NCBI GenBank assembly: GCA_039679375.1
Contig: JBDKVA010000065.1
Span: 1-64,000, forward strand
Length of the DNA stretch: 64,000 bases
Direction of reading: 5' to 3'
From: JBDKVA01 sp039679375
Lineage (GTDB): Bacteria > Bacillota > Clostridia > Acetivibrionales > DTU013
Positions 7,695 through 16,708 of the stretch are shown one piece after another. A program made the translations under genes and the position numbers. The first letter of the stretch is position 1. Each line of letters begins with the position of its first letter. The notes under the pieces are model-generated. The model saw nothing but the letters and a program-made list of their open reading frames with translations. It had not been told where the DNA came from and did not search any database.

Positions 7695-9278
7695 TTATAA
7701 GTCATTGCCTGCATAGGACAGGTTAAAGCTTTTATTGATCAGCGGAAAATCCGGCACGATATTGCCCTTTACCGCATGGCAGACTGCCGGCCAGTTGCAG
7801 AAGGAGGGCGTGCGTACCTTATACCTGAATATGGTGTTATTCTCGCCGGTCATGACCCAATGAATGTTTTCGCCCCTTGGCGCCTCTGTCATGCCAAATG
7901 CGAACCGGTAGGGCTCTACATCCGGCATATTCTCCTGCACCTTGCCCGCGGGCATGGCATTGATCGCTTTGCTAATCAAATCAATCGATTCGAAGCATTC
8001 TTCTATTTTGACATTCATCCTGCAGTTCACATCCCCGTTATTGTGCTCCGGCACACAAAATGACAATTTATCGTAAGCCGCATAGGGGAAGGTCTTGCGG
8101 ACATCATGCCGGATACCGGAAGCACGGCCGCCGGGGCCGACAGCATTCAGATCCTTCGCAACATCATATTGCAATACGCCCGTATTTTCGACCCTGTCAA
8201 TAAACAAACTGTTTCCTTTGATGATATTAGTCGTATCCGAAAGCTCACTTCGAATTTTCTGAAGCAGCTCCGATACCTTTGCCTCTTTGCCTGCAACGAA
8301 ATCCCTTCTCACGCCGCCAAGCCTGTTTACGCTCCGCAAGAACCTCATACCGCAAAGCTCGTCTGCAATCTGGTAACTCCAGCCTCTCATCATCCTGAAT
8401 TGAAATGCGGCAAAGCCATATGCCACATCGATGCATATTCCGGCAAGGTCGCCAAGATGGCTTGTCAACCTTTCAAGCTCTGCAAAAATCACCCTCGTGT
8501 ACTCAGCCCGCTCTGTGATTTTAACCCCTGCAATCTTCTCAACCGCCTGGCAGTATGCCAGTGAGTTTGTGAACGTCTCATCTCCCGATATCCGTTCTGC
8601 TATGAAGAGGCACTTTTCCAGGCTTTCTCCTTCGCACATCTTCTCAATGCCTTTATGAACGAAATACAACTGCGCTTCCAAATTTATGATCGGTTCGCCC
8701 GCTACGCTGAACCGGAAATGACCCGGCTCGATAATACCGGCGTGTACCGGCCCTACCGAAATTTCAAAGACGCCCTCGCCGGTCACCCTCCTAAAAGGCG
8801 TGCTTACATTCGCCATCTCAGGTTTGGAGCCGGTATCATAATCCTTCCTCAGCGGGTACTTCCCATCAGGCCAGTTACTATGGAGCACCAGTCTTCTCGG
8901 ATCAGGGTGTTCCAGTGGGATCAAGCCGAACAAATCCTTGATCTCCCTCTCGTATAACGCAGCCGCATGGACTCTGGCGCTGATTGATTGAAAAGCCATA
9001 TGATCCTGTCCATGCATTGTCTTGAGTATGAGAAGCTGACCGCCCTGCCTGTCAGCAAAGGCATAATAAATAGCAAAACTGCCCGAAAGAGCCCTTTCAT
9101 CACTGGCAAACATGGAAACCAGCCGGCAGTCCAGTTCCGTGTTGATAAATACGCAAATATCCGATATATTCTGCGGGTTCACCTCAATATACTGCTCATT
9201 TATGTGATTAGCCATACTTGAGTAGATATCCTCTGAAAACTTCTCTATAAGCCTTGCATTACGTTCATCAGCGCACAT
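7695..9278 (-). CDS. NuoC-NuoD/HycE-like large subunit lacking [NiFe] ligands (Ehr-type)
   Basis: The 527-residue protein fuses a NuoC-like domain (about 1-150, ending in EHPDPRRLVL and PDGKYPLRKDY) to a hydrogenase large-subunit/NuoD domain (about 165-527). It follows HycE/HyfG closely (VHKGIEK, LERLTSHLGDLAGIC, GGVRRD, FGMTEAPRGENIHW). The two CxxC motifs that bind nickel are gone: HycE DRVCGICGFAHS corresponds to ERISGDETFTNS (228-239), and DPCYSCTDR corresponds to NLSYAGNDL (519-527). It therefore cannot hold a normal NiFe site and fits the Ehr group of complexes. The start at 9278 has GGAGG upstream and lies four bases after the preceding gene. The electron acceptor or donor reacting at this site is unknown. 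Confidence 0.9.
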   Translation of the reverse strand: MCADERNARLIEKFSEDIYSSMANHINEQYIEVNPQNISDICVFINTELDCRLVSMFASDERALSGSFAIYYAFADRQGGQLLILKTMHGQDHMAFQSISARVHAAALYEREIKDLFGLIPLEHPDPRRLVLHSNWPDGKYPLRKDYDTGSKPEMANVSTPFRRVTGEGVFEISVGPVHAGIIEPGHFRFSVAGEPIINLEAQLYFVHKGIEKMCEGESLEKCLFIAERISGDETFTNSLAYCQAVEKIAGVKITERAEYTRVIFAELERLTSHLGDLAGICIDVAYGFAAFQFRMMRGWSYQIADELCGMRFLRSVNRLGGVRRDFVAGKEAKVSELLQKIRSELSDTTNIIKGNSLFIDRVENTGVLQYDVAKDLNAVGPGGRASGIRHDVRKTFPYAAYDKLSFCVPEHNNGDVNCRMNVKIEECFESIDLISKAINAMPAGKVQENMPDVEPYRFAFGMTEAPRGENIHWVMTGENNTIFRYKVRTPSFCNWPAVCHAVKGNIVPDFPLINKSFNLSYAGNDL

Positions 9279-9282
9279 TATG

Positions 9283-10758
9283 CTATCCTCCGATAATTAT
9301 TTTCTGTGCATCCGTCAGCAGGTCTTTCAGTGCGGGCGGCATGTAAATGCCCATAACCAGTATGGCCGCCAGCAGCACAACAGTCACCGCAGCACCGGCA
9401 ATATTCGTTTCACCTTTTTTAGTTACATTATCATTGTCATTCTCACCCCAGAATATTTTAAAAAGGGTGGAAGCCATACCTGCAAATACAATCGCCAATA
9501 GCAGTGCAAATATAGAGCCCAGCCAGAAGCTTTTGTTGTCGAAAATGGCAGCCATGATACTGAACTCGCTGGCAAAAACGCTGAACGGAGGCGAACCGGC
9601 AATAGCAAACAGCCCCAGGAAAAATACCGTGCCGGAAACCGGAAGCACCTTCAGCAAACCCCGTATCTTCGATATCTCCCTTGTGCCGTATTTTTGCAAA
9701 ATACTGCCGGATGTCAGGAAAAGCATCGATTTGGTTAAGGAATGGTTTATCATATGGAATAGCGCTCCAAATATTGCCGCCGGTGTAAAAATGCCTATTG
9801 CAAAGGCGATGATGCCCATGTGCTCGATGCTCGAATATGCCAGCAGCCTCTTATAATCCTTCTGCGTCAGGATAAATACCGCCGCCGTGGCAATCGACAG
9901 CAATCCTGCCGCCATCAGGATCCGGCCGGTGAACAAATTGCTTCCGAGGTTCCTGTTCACGATGGAAACTGTTCGGATAATCGCATACATCGCACTGTTC
10001 AAAAGAACTCCCGACAATAATGCGCTGATGGGCGACGGCGCCTGGCTGTGGGCGTCGGGCAGCCATGTGTGCATCGGCGCAAGGCCTGCTTTCGTACCAA
10101 AGCCCACGAGTATGAATATAAAGGCCAGCCTTAGCACCGGGCTTTTTAATGACTTTGCGCTGCCATAAAGCGCCGTCCAGTCCAGCAGCTTGGACCCCTC
10201 GAACAAGCCCACCGAGGAAAGGTGCAGGAATATGATCCCCAGCATTGCGATGGCGATCCCCACCGAGCAGATAATAACATATTTCCATGTCGCTTCGATA
10301 GCCCTCTTGTCATTGTAAAAACCCACGAGAAAAGCTGACGCCAACGTGGTTGCTTCGATGGCGATCCACATGACGCCCATATTTCTCACACTCAGCGCGA
10401 ACACCATGGTGAACATGAAGGCATACATCAGCATATAGTATGTTTTTACTTTGCTCTCTTCAATTTTCCCGTGCCGCAGCTCATCCTCCAGGTATCCGAC
10501 GGAAAAAACCGCTGCAAAAAAGCCGATAATCAGCACAATATCAATAATAATGATGCTTAATGAATCCACATGGAAGATCCCTCCAAAAGCTCCGTATTCA
10601 ATACTTCCATGTACTAAGACATCCCCTGTCGCAAAGCCCGACACTACCAGCAAGGCAGCTGATATAGCCATACTTGCGGCATGTAATGCCTTCCGGTCCC
10701 TCAGTACTGCAAATACCGGTATCGATACAATCAGCAATATCCAAAGAAGCAGTCCCAT
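9283..10758 (-). CDS. HyfF-like antiporter-type membrane subunit
   Basis: A 491-residue polytopic membrane protein of the MrpD/NuoL/M/N antiporter-like family, probably an ion-translocating subunit of the Ehr/Hyf-type complex. The family signature is clear around residues 225-250 (KAGLAPMHTWLPDAHSQAPS followed by ISALLSGVLLN), with about 14 hydrophobic helices. Length and gene position match HyfF of hydrogenase-4. The start at 10758 follows GGGG and is four bases from the upstream stop, so it is tightly coupled within the operon. Whether it moves protons or sodium cannot be decided by eye. Confidence 0.88.
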   Translation of the reverse strand: MGLLLWILLIVSIPVFAVLRDRKALHAASMAISAALLVVSGFATGDVLVHGSIEYGAFGGIFHVDSLSIIIIDIVLIIGFFAAVFSVGYLEDELRHGKIEESKVKTYYMLMYAFMFTMVFALSVRNMGVMWIAIEATTLASAFLVGFYNDKRAIEATWKYVIICSVGIAIAMLGIIFLHLSSVGLFEGSKLLDWTALYGSAKSLKSPVLRLAFIFILVGFGTKAGLAPMHTWLPDAHSQAPSPISALLSGVLLNSAMYAIIRTVSIVNRNLGSNLFTGRILMAAGLLSIATAAVFILTQKDYKRLLAYSSIEHMGIIAFAIGIFTPAAIFGALFHMINHSLTKSMLFLTSGSILQKYGTREISKIRGLLKVLPVSGTVFFLGLFAIAGSPPFSVFASEFSIMAAIFDNKSFWLGSIFALLLAIVFAGMASTLFKIFWGENDNDNVTKKGETNIAGAAVTVVLLAAILVMGIYMPPALKDLLTDAQKIIIGG

Positions 10759-10762
10759 CTTC

Positions 10763-11419
10763 TTAACCCCGCAAATTCTTCAGTTTATTTATATCAATCG
10801 AATCAAATTTGTCGTTTATTTTAAATACGATGATGCCCATGATCAGTACTGCCGTTATGATATCGATGAAAGTGCCCATGTCCACGATAAACGGCATGCC
10901 GTTTGTTGAAAACATGGCAGTGACAAAAATTCCGTTCTCGATCACAAGAAAGCCTACGATCTGCCCGATTGCCTTCTTTCTGCAAATCATAAAGAAAAGG
11001 CCGATCAGGACAAGCGATACGGAACTGACCACCTCCGCATTGATCACACCTTCGCTGATCCCGGTTATTCCGGAAACGGAAAAGTAGGTAAACACTACGA
11101 GTCCGCAGCAAATCAGAATCAGCAGCGGAATATTAAGGAAAAAGTCCTTTTCTACCCTGTACTCAACGCCGGCATAAGTCTTGTGCAGCAGATTCGGAAT
11201 ATAAATAACCTTTAACGCAATGATAATGGCACAAACCGCAAGCACGTCAAAGCTTCCCTCCGTCACGGCACTCCTTGCGCCCATGATACCGGCAGCCAGC
11301 GCTATTAGCGCAGACTGGAGCCTGAATGTTGCAATATAGGATTTGATCCTTTTATTTGCCATCAGCATAAAAGATGTCAGTAAAATCAGCACAGATAAAA
11401 TTTGATTCACATTTTCCAT
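10763..11419 (-). CDS. HyfE-like membrane subunit (NuoK-type)
   Basis: A 218-residue membrane protein of six to seven helices resembling HyfE, whose C-terminal half is NuoK-like. The pattern RKKAIGQIVGFLVIENGIF in the second half is the recognisable family segment (acidic residue in a membrane helix, IENGIF). I start it at the ATG at 11419 because GGGAGG lies five to ten bases upstream; an in-frame start 27 bases earlier lacks a good site. It lies between HyfC-like and HyfF-like genes, the same order as in hyf operons. Confidence 0.85.
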   Translation of the reverse strand: MENVNQILSVLILLTSFMLMANKRIKSYIATFRLQSALIALAAGIMGARSAVTEGSFDVLAVCAIIIALKVIYIPNLLHKTYAGVEYRVEKDFFLNIPLLILICCGLVVFTYFSVSGITGISEGVINAEVVSSVSLVLIGLFFMICRKKAIGQIVGFLVIENGIFVTAMFSTNGMPFIVDMGTFIDIITAVLIMGIIVFKINDKFDSIDINKLKNLRG

Positions 11420-11508
11420 TTTTACCTCCCAGAAATAACAACTCATTCATAACCACAATTCCGATCCGGAACAAACTACGTCTTTTTACCTCATTAGACG
11501 GACCGTTT

Positions 11509-12456
11509 CTATCTCCCGAGAACAAAATACTGCAAAAAGCCTATAAACGCCAGAATAAACGACAGCGCCGCCAGATTCGGCACACTGAAGAATCTGAACT
11601 TGACGGTGCTTGTTTCGACCACGGCAATGACGACGGCGGCAAATACAACCTTTACAATATAAAACAAAAGTGAAACAGCAACCGCAGCCAAACCGGTTAT
11701 TGAAATAAGCTGGTCATGCGGAAGGCATATATTGACCAGCAGCGTAATGAAAATCAGCTGCTTGACCGAAGCGCCAAGCTCCATCAGAGCCAGATGTCTG
11801 CCGGAATATTCAAGAATCATGGCTTCATGCACCATCGTCAGCTCAAGGTGCGTTGCAGGGTCGTCCACCGGTATTCTCGAGGTTTCGGCGATAATGATGA
11901 TCAGGATCGACAGAAATAACATGATAAAGACAGGCTGTCCCATAGGCGCCGCCATGTCGCTTGTTGACTGTATGATACCGTATATGGACGTCGTACCGGC
12001 CGTAAGTCCTGCAGTGAACAGAGATACCATGATGGATGGCTCCATCAGAGAAGAGATCATTGCCTCCCTGCTGCTGCCCATTCCACCGAACGTACTTCCT
12101 GTATCAAGTCCCGCGAGCATCATGAAGAACCGTCCCAGCGCCAGCAGGTAAACAAGCAGGATGATATCACCCGGTATACTGTCCGGCGCCAGCTTCGTTG
12201 AGACCGGAACAAGCAAAGCAGCCGCCAGGGAGGTGGAAATCACTACATAAGGCGTTGCTTTGAATATCCATGATGCCGTATCCGATACCACCGCCTTTTT
12301 CCTGAATAGCTTATGCAAATCAAAATACATCTGCAATATCGGTGCGCCTCTTCTTTTCTGGGCAAGCGCCTTGATCTTCTTAATCACACCGTTTATGAGC
12401 GGCGCAATAAGCAGGATAACGAACAACTGTATCACGATATATAAAATATTGTTCAT
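11509..12456 (-). CDS. HyfC/NuoH-like membrane subunit
   Basis: A 315-residue membrane subunit of the HyfC/HycD/NuoH family, which anchors the peripheral arm to the membrane domain. Eight or so hydrophobic helices are visible. Conserved NuoH-type segments include KIKALAQKRRGAPILQMYFD at the start and the acidic loop AETSRIPVDDPATHLELTMV near residue 190. The start at 12456 has GGAGAAAA upstream. The gap of 89 bp to the next gene is the largest within the core operon apart from the palindromic insertion and the 112-bp gap upstream of this gene. Confidence 0.9.
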   Translation of the reverse strand: MNNILYIVIQLFVILLIAPLINGVIKKIKALAQKRRGAPILQMYFDLHKLFRKKAVVSDTASWIFKATPYVVISTSLAAALLVPVSTKLAPDSIPGDIILLVYLLALGRFFMMLAGLDTGSTFGGMGSSREAMISSLMEPSIMVSLFTAGLTAGTTSIYGIIQSTSDMAAPMGQPVFIMLFLSILIIIIAETSRIPVDDPATHLELTMVHEAMILEYSGRHLALMELGASVKQLIFITLLVNICLPHDQLISITGLAAVAVSLLFYIVKVVFAAVVIAVVETSTVKFRFFSVPNLAALSFILAFIGFLQYFVLGR

Positions 12457-12568
12457 CTGTGGTTTTCTCCTTTTGCAAATATACTGAAAAGCCAGCAATA
12501 CAGGTCAATAGGCATTACAGCTCCATCAAACGGTTTTATTCAATATGACCTTCCAAGGCCTTAATATG

Positions 12569-14611
12569 CTATGCGATCCTGTTGTACAGCATCAGCGCCA
12601 AAACAGTAATAAAAATATATATCAGGTACATATGGACACTGCCTGTCTGTACGGAAAACTTGATCCTCTTGGAAGCATTTCTGATAAACCGCAAAACCGG
12701 TGTATAAATATACTTTTCAAATACGGATTCCATCGTTGTTGAGTATTCCATAGTCTCCGGATGATATGGAAGATCCCCTTCCACCTTCAGCTTCCTCGAC
12801 GGTCTGAAAAGCATCCTGAATACGATCTCTACGGGCTTGGAGAATCCTGTTGCACTGTACTGCATTCTGGAATTCAACTCCTCAAACCCGCAATCCCAGG
12901 TGCCATATTTCCTTTCGGCATACCTGCCTCCCACAAGCCTTAATACCAGCAGCGTCGAAAGTATAAGCACAACCAGCACGACCAATATCGTAAACGGTGA
13001 TATCGAATTGCCTGAAACCTGTGAGGTGTAGTCTGCCATCAGCAGCGGTCCGCTCACCTTTCCGACAATCGACCGGCCTGCCAGTTCCTTTACCAGGTTG
13101 TCCGTCAGCCGAAGGAACAACATCGGGAAAAGGCCGATAATAAGGCATGGAACAATCAGGAGGCCTGTTCCGATATTCATGATCACAGGAACCTCTGCTG
13201 CATGTAATGCATGCTCCGTTCTGCCAAGTCCAAGGAACGAAATGCCGAACAATTTGACAAAGCATGCCGCTGCCAGCGCCCCAGCAATTGCAAGCGCCGC
13301 TACGGACAGGATGGCGGTAATATTGAACGCTGCCTGGTCTGGCGCAATGGAACAAAACAGTGACTGCAGCGTAAGCCATTCACTCGCGAAGCCGTTGAAC
13401 GGTACGATCGCTGAAATGGAAAGCGCACCGCCAAGCATAAATACCGCCGTCACAGGCATCTTTTTTATAAGCCCGCCCAGATGTTCCATGTTCAGCGTAT
13501 GCGTGGAGAAGTGAACCGAACCCGCACTCAGGAATAATCCACCTTTGAAAAGCGTATGATTAAAGGTGTGAAAAAGGGATGCAGCCAATGCCAGCGCGCC
13601 AATTGCCTGATTTTCCCGTGAAAATGCCATAAACGCAACGCCCATGCCCATAAAGATGATTCCCATATTTTCGATACTGCTGTATGCCAGCAGCCTTTTA
13701 ATATTTTTTTCAACGAATGCGTAGGCAACGCCCAATACAGCAGAAACCATTCCGATGACAAGTATGGCCGCTCCCCACCAGGTTCTCTCCACGCCAAGAT
13801 AAGTGAGCACAAACCTCAGAATCCCATATACGGCTGTTTTGATCATGATTCCCGACATGAGTGCGGATATGTTGCCCGGAGCTGCGGGATGCGCATATGG
13901 AAGCCAGATATGTACCGGAATGACACCGGCCTTGACCCCGAAGCCTGCAAGGAACAGGATAAACATGATATTTCGGGCTGCAGCCGGTATCGCAGACGTG
14001 TTGCCGAACATATCAAAGGATTTCGTATAGCTGTACATAAGCATGAATGCGATCATCAGAAAGGCAGTCCCGATGTGTGTCATGATGATATACAGTGTGC
14101 CTGCTTTCTGCTTCTCCACCTGTTCGGACTCAAATACCACGAGGTAATAGGACAGCATCGCCATGGCCTCCCAGGCTACAAAGAAAAAGACGGTATTCCC
14201 TGCTGTCATTACAAAAAACATCGATAATATAAAGGTTGAATAGAGAAAATTAAAAAGTCCTACGTTTCTTTTGCCATAATAATGAGAAACATAACCGATG
14301 GAATATACTGAAACACACAGAACCAGGACGCAAAGCCCAAGTATAAAAAATGCGGAAAGCCTGTCAAGTACCATATCGAAGGATAAAATGGGGATTTCCG
14401 TTTTATAGGCTGCTACGGTGATCTTTTCTTCCCCGTTCAGCAGGTGAATAAAAGAAGCAGTCATTCCGAAGAGGGAGGCGATAATGCATAGGATGTTGCC
14501 TGTAATATTGCAGATTTTGTGCCACTTAAGCAGGATCAGGGCCATAAAGGCAGCAAAAGCGAATAGCAGGACGGATACTTTCATCAAAGTACCCACGCTT
14601 AAAATATCCAT
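12569..14611 (-). CDS. HyfB-like antiporter-type membrane subunit (NuoL-like)
   Basis: A 680-residue polytopic protein, the first gene of the Ehr/Hyf-type operon, similar in size to HyfB. It carries the antiporter signature GFGVKAGVIPVHIWLPYAHP followed by APGNISALMSG (about residues 225-260), and TFNHTLFKGGLFLSAG further on. A long C-terminal part ends in a final hydrophobic helix (LIYIFITVLALMLY). The start is most likely the ATG at 14611, 11 bases after a GGGGGG run; an upstream ATG at 14644 would place that run inside the gene. It likely contributes one of two ion channels of the complex. Confidence 0.88.
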   Translation of the reverse strand: MDILSVGTLMKVSVLLFAFAAFMALILLKWHKICNITGNILCIIASLFGMTASFIHLLNGEEKITVAAYKTEIPILSFDMVLDRLSAFFILGLCVLVLCVSVYSIGYVSHYYGKRNVGLFNFLYSTFILSMFFVMTAGNTVFFFVAWEAMAMLSYYLVVFESEQVEKQKAGTLYIIMTHIGTAFLMIAFMLMYSYTKSFDMFGNTSAIPAAARNIMFILFLAGFGVKAGVIPVHIWLPYAHPAAPGNISALMSGIMIKTAVYGILRFVLTYLGVERTWWGAAILVIGMVSAVLGVAYAFVEKNIKRLLAYSSIENMGIIFMGMGVAFMAFSRENQAIGALALAASLFHTFNHTLFKGGLFLSAGSVHFSTHTLNMEHLGGLIKKMPVTAVFMLGGALSISAIVPFNGFASEWLTLQSLFCSIAPDQAAFNITAILSVAALAIAGALAAACFVKLFGISFLGLGRTEHALHAAEVPVIMNIGTGLLIVPCLIIGLFPMLFLRLTDNLVKELAGRSIVGKVSGPLLMADYTSQVSGNSISPFTILVVLVVLILSTLLVLRLVGGRYAERKYGTWDCGFEELNSRMQYSATGFSKPVEIVFRMLFRPSRKLKVEGDLPYHPETMEYSTTMESVFEKYIYTPVLRFIRNASKRIKFSVQTGSVHMYLIYIFITVLALMLYNRIA

Positions 14612-14644
14612 ATGTAAAACAACCCCCCATAAATATCGATCCAT

Positions 14645-14738
14645 ATTGAATGAACTAATTTTCTTTACGAATGGCTGCGCAAACAGCAGTGATTCTATGA
14701 TGTTTGCGAAGACAGGCGTTTAGAAAATTTCATTCAAT
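14645..14738. repeat. 94-bp inverted-repeat element upstream of Ehr-type operon
   Basis: ATTGAATGAA (14645-14654) is inverted at 14729-14738, AATTTTCT at 14657-14664 is inverted at 14722-14729, and an inner CGCAAAC/GTTTGCG pair is present. The nested complementarity could fold into one long stem. It occupies the leader or promoter area of the hydrogenase-like operon, so it could be a MITE relic or a regulatory structure. Confidence 0.45.
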
Positions 14739-14870
14739 TAATCCATGCAAAACAGCTTAATTATGTCCATACCCACACAGCAGCAAAGACTCCGTGATAT
14801 TATGTAAATTTTTTACCAAAAGTAATATATCATGCTCGCCAGTATCCGTCAATAATTATCCGTTTTTACA

Positions 14871-14910
14871 TATAAAAATGCCGTATATGGTAAATTCTCA
14901 TATACGGCAT
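14871..14910 (-). terminator. Intrinsic terminator after uxuB
   Basis: ATGCCGTATATG (14878-14889) pairs perfectly with CATATACGGCAT (14899-14910) around a nine-base loop. Read on the minus strand the stem is followed by TTTTTATA. It sits 31 bases beyond the uxuB stop and separates it from the hydrogenase-like operon. The roughly 130 bp between this site and the inverted-repeat element hold nothing else I can identify. Confidence 0.8.
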
Positions 14911-14941
14911 GTGATAAATCATAGAATTAATTAAAGCACTC

Positions 14942-16558
14942 CTATTTCAGATATTTGCCCAATGTTGCCCTGACCGCGCCGGCTCCCGCAATCATCTCCG
15001 CAAAGTAACCTTCCGCTTTTTCGCCCAGGCCTACGTCGTACAGGTTTACACCAAATATCTTTTCATTTGACAGGATTGGTTTGAGGCACTCTTTGGCTGA
15101 TTTCACGTCTCCCAGCTTCACACCTGAAAGATATGACTGCATGGTTTCCAGCATGGGATCAGGGCTCAATGCCATCGTCTGCCCGTTGTCGTCGAGTCCC
15201 AGCAGGTATCTGCACCAGCCCGCCTGTACCAGCGGAATATAGGTCAGATTCGCCGGATCGAGATCCGGATGCTTGATATAGGACTTGATCGTCTCACCGA
15301 ATCTTACCGACAGCTTTTGTGACGTATCCGTTGCAATCCTTTGCGGTGTATCAGGTATATACGGATTGGCAAACCTGGACTCGATCACTTCCTTAATAAA
15401 TGCAGCCGGATCAATGATTCCGGGATTGACTACCACAGGCATCCCTTCATCATATCCGAGCTTTTCAACAAGCTTCTTCAAAAGCGGATCATCCATTTCT
15501 TCAGCAATGGATTTTTTGCCAAGCAGGCAGCCAAATACAGCAAGTGCCGTATGCAATGGGTTCAGGCAGGTAGTTACCTTCATTGTCTCAACCCTGTTCA
15601 CCGTTTCCCTGTCAGTAAAGTAAACACCGGCCAGTTCAAGCGGCATGCGGCCATTTGGGAAGCTGTCTTCCACAACCAGGTACTGCGAGCCTTCCGCATT
15701 TACAAACGGAGCAATAAATGTGTTTTTAGCCGTGCGGATAATTTCCGTATCGGCGAACCCCAGTTTTTCCAGCTTCTCTTTTACAATATCCGAAGGCCTT
15801 GGAGTGATTTTATCGATCATAGACCATGGGAAAGCAACCTTCTTCGTGTCCTTTATGTACTTAAGAAAGCCTTCTTCAACCTGTCCGTTCTTCAACCAAC
15901 CTTCCGCTACCGTTACAACGGCTTTGTACAGCTTCTCACCATTCTTTGAACAATTGTCCATACTAACGAATGTAATTGGCAGAGCACCGTTTTTGTAACG
16001 TGTATAAGCAAGCGAAGCGACCTTGGCTATGACATTTTTGGGTTGCTTTGGACCGTTTTTGATGTCCTCCGCCACCTCAGGATAAAATTCTCCGGCGAAA
16101 TTGGTCAGGCTGTACCCCTTCTCCGTGATTGTAAAACTGGCCATCTGCAGGGACGGCTTTTTGAAAATCTCATTCAGCCTCTCCCAATCGTCCTTTTTTG
16201 CCGCATCGCCGATCAAAGCTTCGCCGATACTGGCAACGACCTTTTTTTCCAGGCTCCCGTTCGGATTCATGATCGCAAGCAGGCTCATATTGTCAAACGG
16301 AACATATACCCGGTCTATAATTTCGGAATCATATGTTTCAACCGCAACAATACCGGTATCGGCCTTTTTGTTATTTAGGAGCGTTTGCTGCAGAACAGCT
16401 ATGAAGCCGCGGAATATATTTCCTGCTCCAAAATGGACCCAGGTGGGGTTCTCATGGGTCTTTGCGGCCATTGTTGCATAATCGAACTGCGGCAGCTCGA
16501 TCCCCGCCTTTTCCCACTCAGATGCTTTCTTTATATTTTCCCTGCCTAATTTTAACAT
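14942..16558 (-). CDS. uxuB: Fructuronate reductase / mannitol dehydrogenase family (UxuB)
   Basis: The 538-residue cytosolic enzyme belongs to the long-chain mannitol dehydrogenase family. Its length and overall sequence fit the UxuB type, which interconverts D-fructuronate and D-mannonate with NAD(H) in hexuronate breakdown. The N-terminal nucleotide-binding region shows VHFGAGNIFRG (about 40-50). The catalytic region shows ITPRPSD and CLNPLHTALAVFG, the family's Lys/Asn/His-type motif. GGGAGG precedes the ATG at 16558. It is a single gene with its own likely promoter and a strong terminator. The substrate could be another hexonate; the family assignment is firm. Confidence 0.88.
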   Translation of the reverse strand: MLKLGRENIKKASEWEKAGIELPQFDYATMAAKTHENPTWVHFGAGNIFRGFIAVLQQTLLNNKKADTGIVAVETYDSEIIDRVYVPFDNMSLLAIMNPNGSLEKKVVASIGEALIGDAAKKDDWERLNEIFKKPSLQMASFTITEKGYSLTNFAGEFYPEVAEDIKNGPKQPKNVIAKVASLAYTRYKNGALPITFVSMDNCSKNGEKLYKAVVTVAEGWLKNGQVEEGFLKYIKDTKKVAFPWSMIDKITPRPSDIVKEKLEKLGFADTEIIRTAKNTFIAPFVNAEGSQYLVVEDSFPNGRMPLELAGVYFTDRETVNRVETMKVTTCLNPLHTALAVFGCLLGKKSIAEEMDDPLLKKLVEKLGYDEGMPVVVNPGIIDPAAFIKEVIESRFANPYIPDTPQRIATDTSQKLSVRFGETIKSYIKHPDLDPANLTYIPLVQAGWCRYLLGLDDNGQTMALSPDPMLETMQSYLSGVKLGDVKSAKECLKPILSNEKIFGVNLYDVGLGEKAEGYFAEMIAGAGAVRATLGKYLK

Positions 16559-16592
16559 AGGTATCCTCCCATTTTATTTGTATGTTGGCTTT

Positions 16593-16621
16593 ATTATACT
16601 ATTGGGAAGATAAAATATCCA
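16593..16621 (-). promoter_or_regulatory. Candidate promoter of uxuB
   Basis: On the minus strand a perfect TATAAT (16593-16598) is preceded after 17 bases by TGGATA (16616-16621). Transcription would start about 25-30 bases ahead of the uxuB start codon. The -10 is strong and the -35 weak. Confidence 0.45.
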
Positions 16622-16682
16622 TAGAAAAATATAATTGCATTCTTCTCAAATATTATGAAAACCCGCTGTTGTCATTGCTTTG

Positions 16683-16708
16683 AAAAAAGCTGTTTTATCA
16701 AACAGCTT
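16683..16708 (-). terminator. Intrinsic terminator of the ABC exporter operon
   Basis: AAGCTGTTT and AAACAGCTT (16700-16708 and 16687-16695 on the minus strand) form a nine-bp stem followed by a run of six Ts. The upstream arm overlaps the last codons and stop of the second exporter gene. Confidence 0.85.

Noticed and set aside
8106..8564. 152-codon frame antisense to the large-subunit gene
   Set aside because: Fully antisense to a conserved gene and without a start site context.
11732..12151. 139-codon frame antisense to the HyfC-like gene
   Set aside because: Shadow of the coding bias of the real gene; no family resemblance or ribosome binding site.
7695..14611. Calling the cluster an active [NiFe] hydrogenase-4 or formate hydrogenlyase
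   Set aside because: All four nickel-ligand cysteines are replaced and no maturation or formate dehydrogenase genes are nearby.
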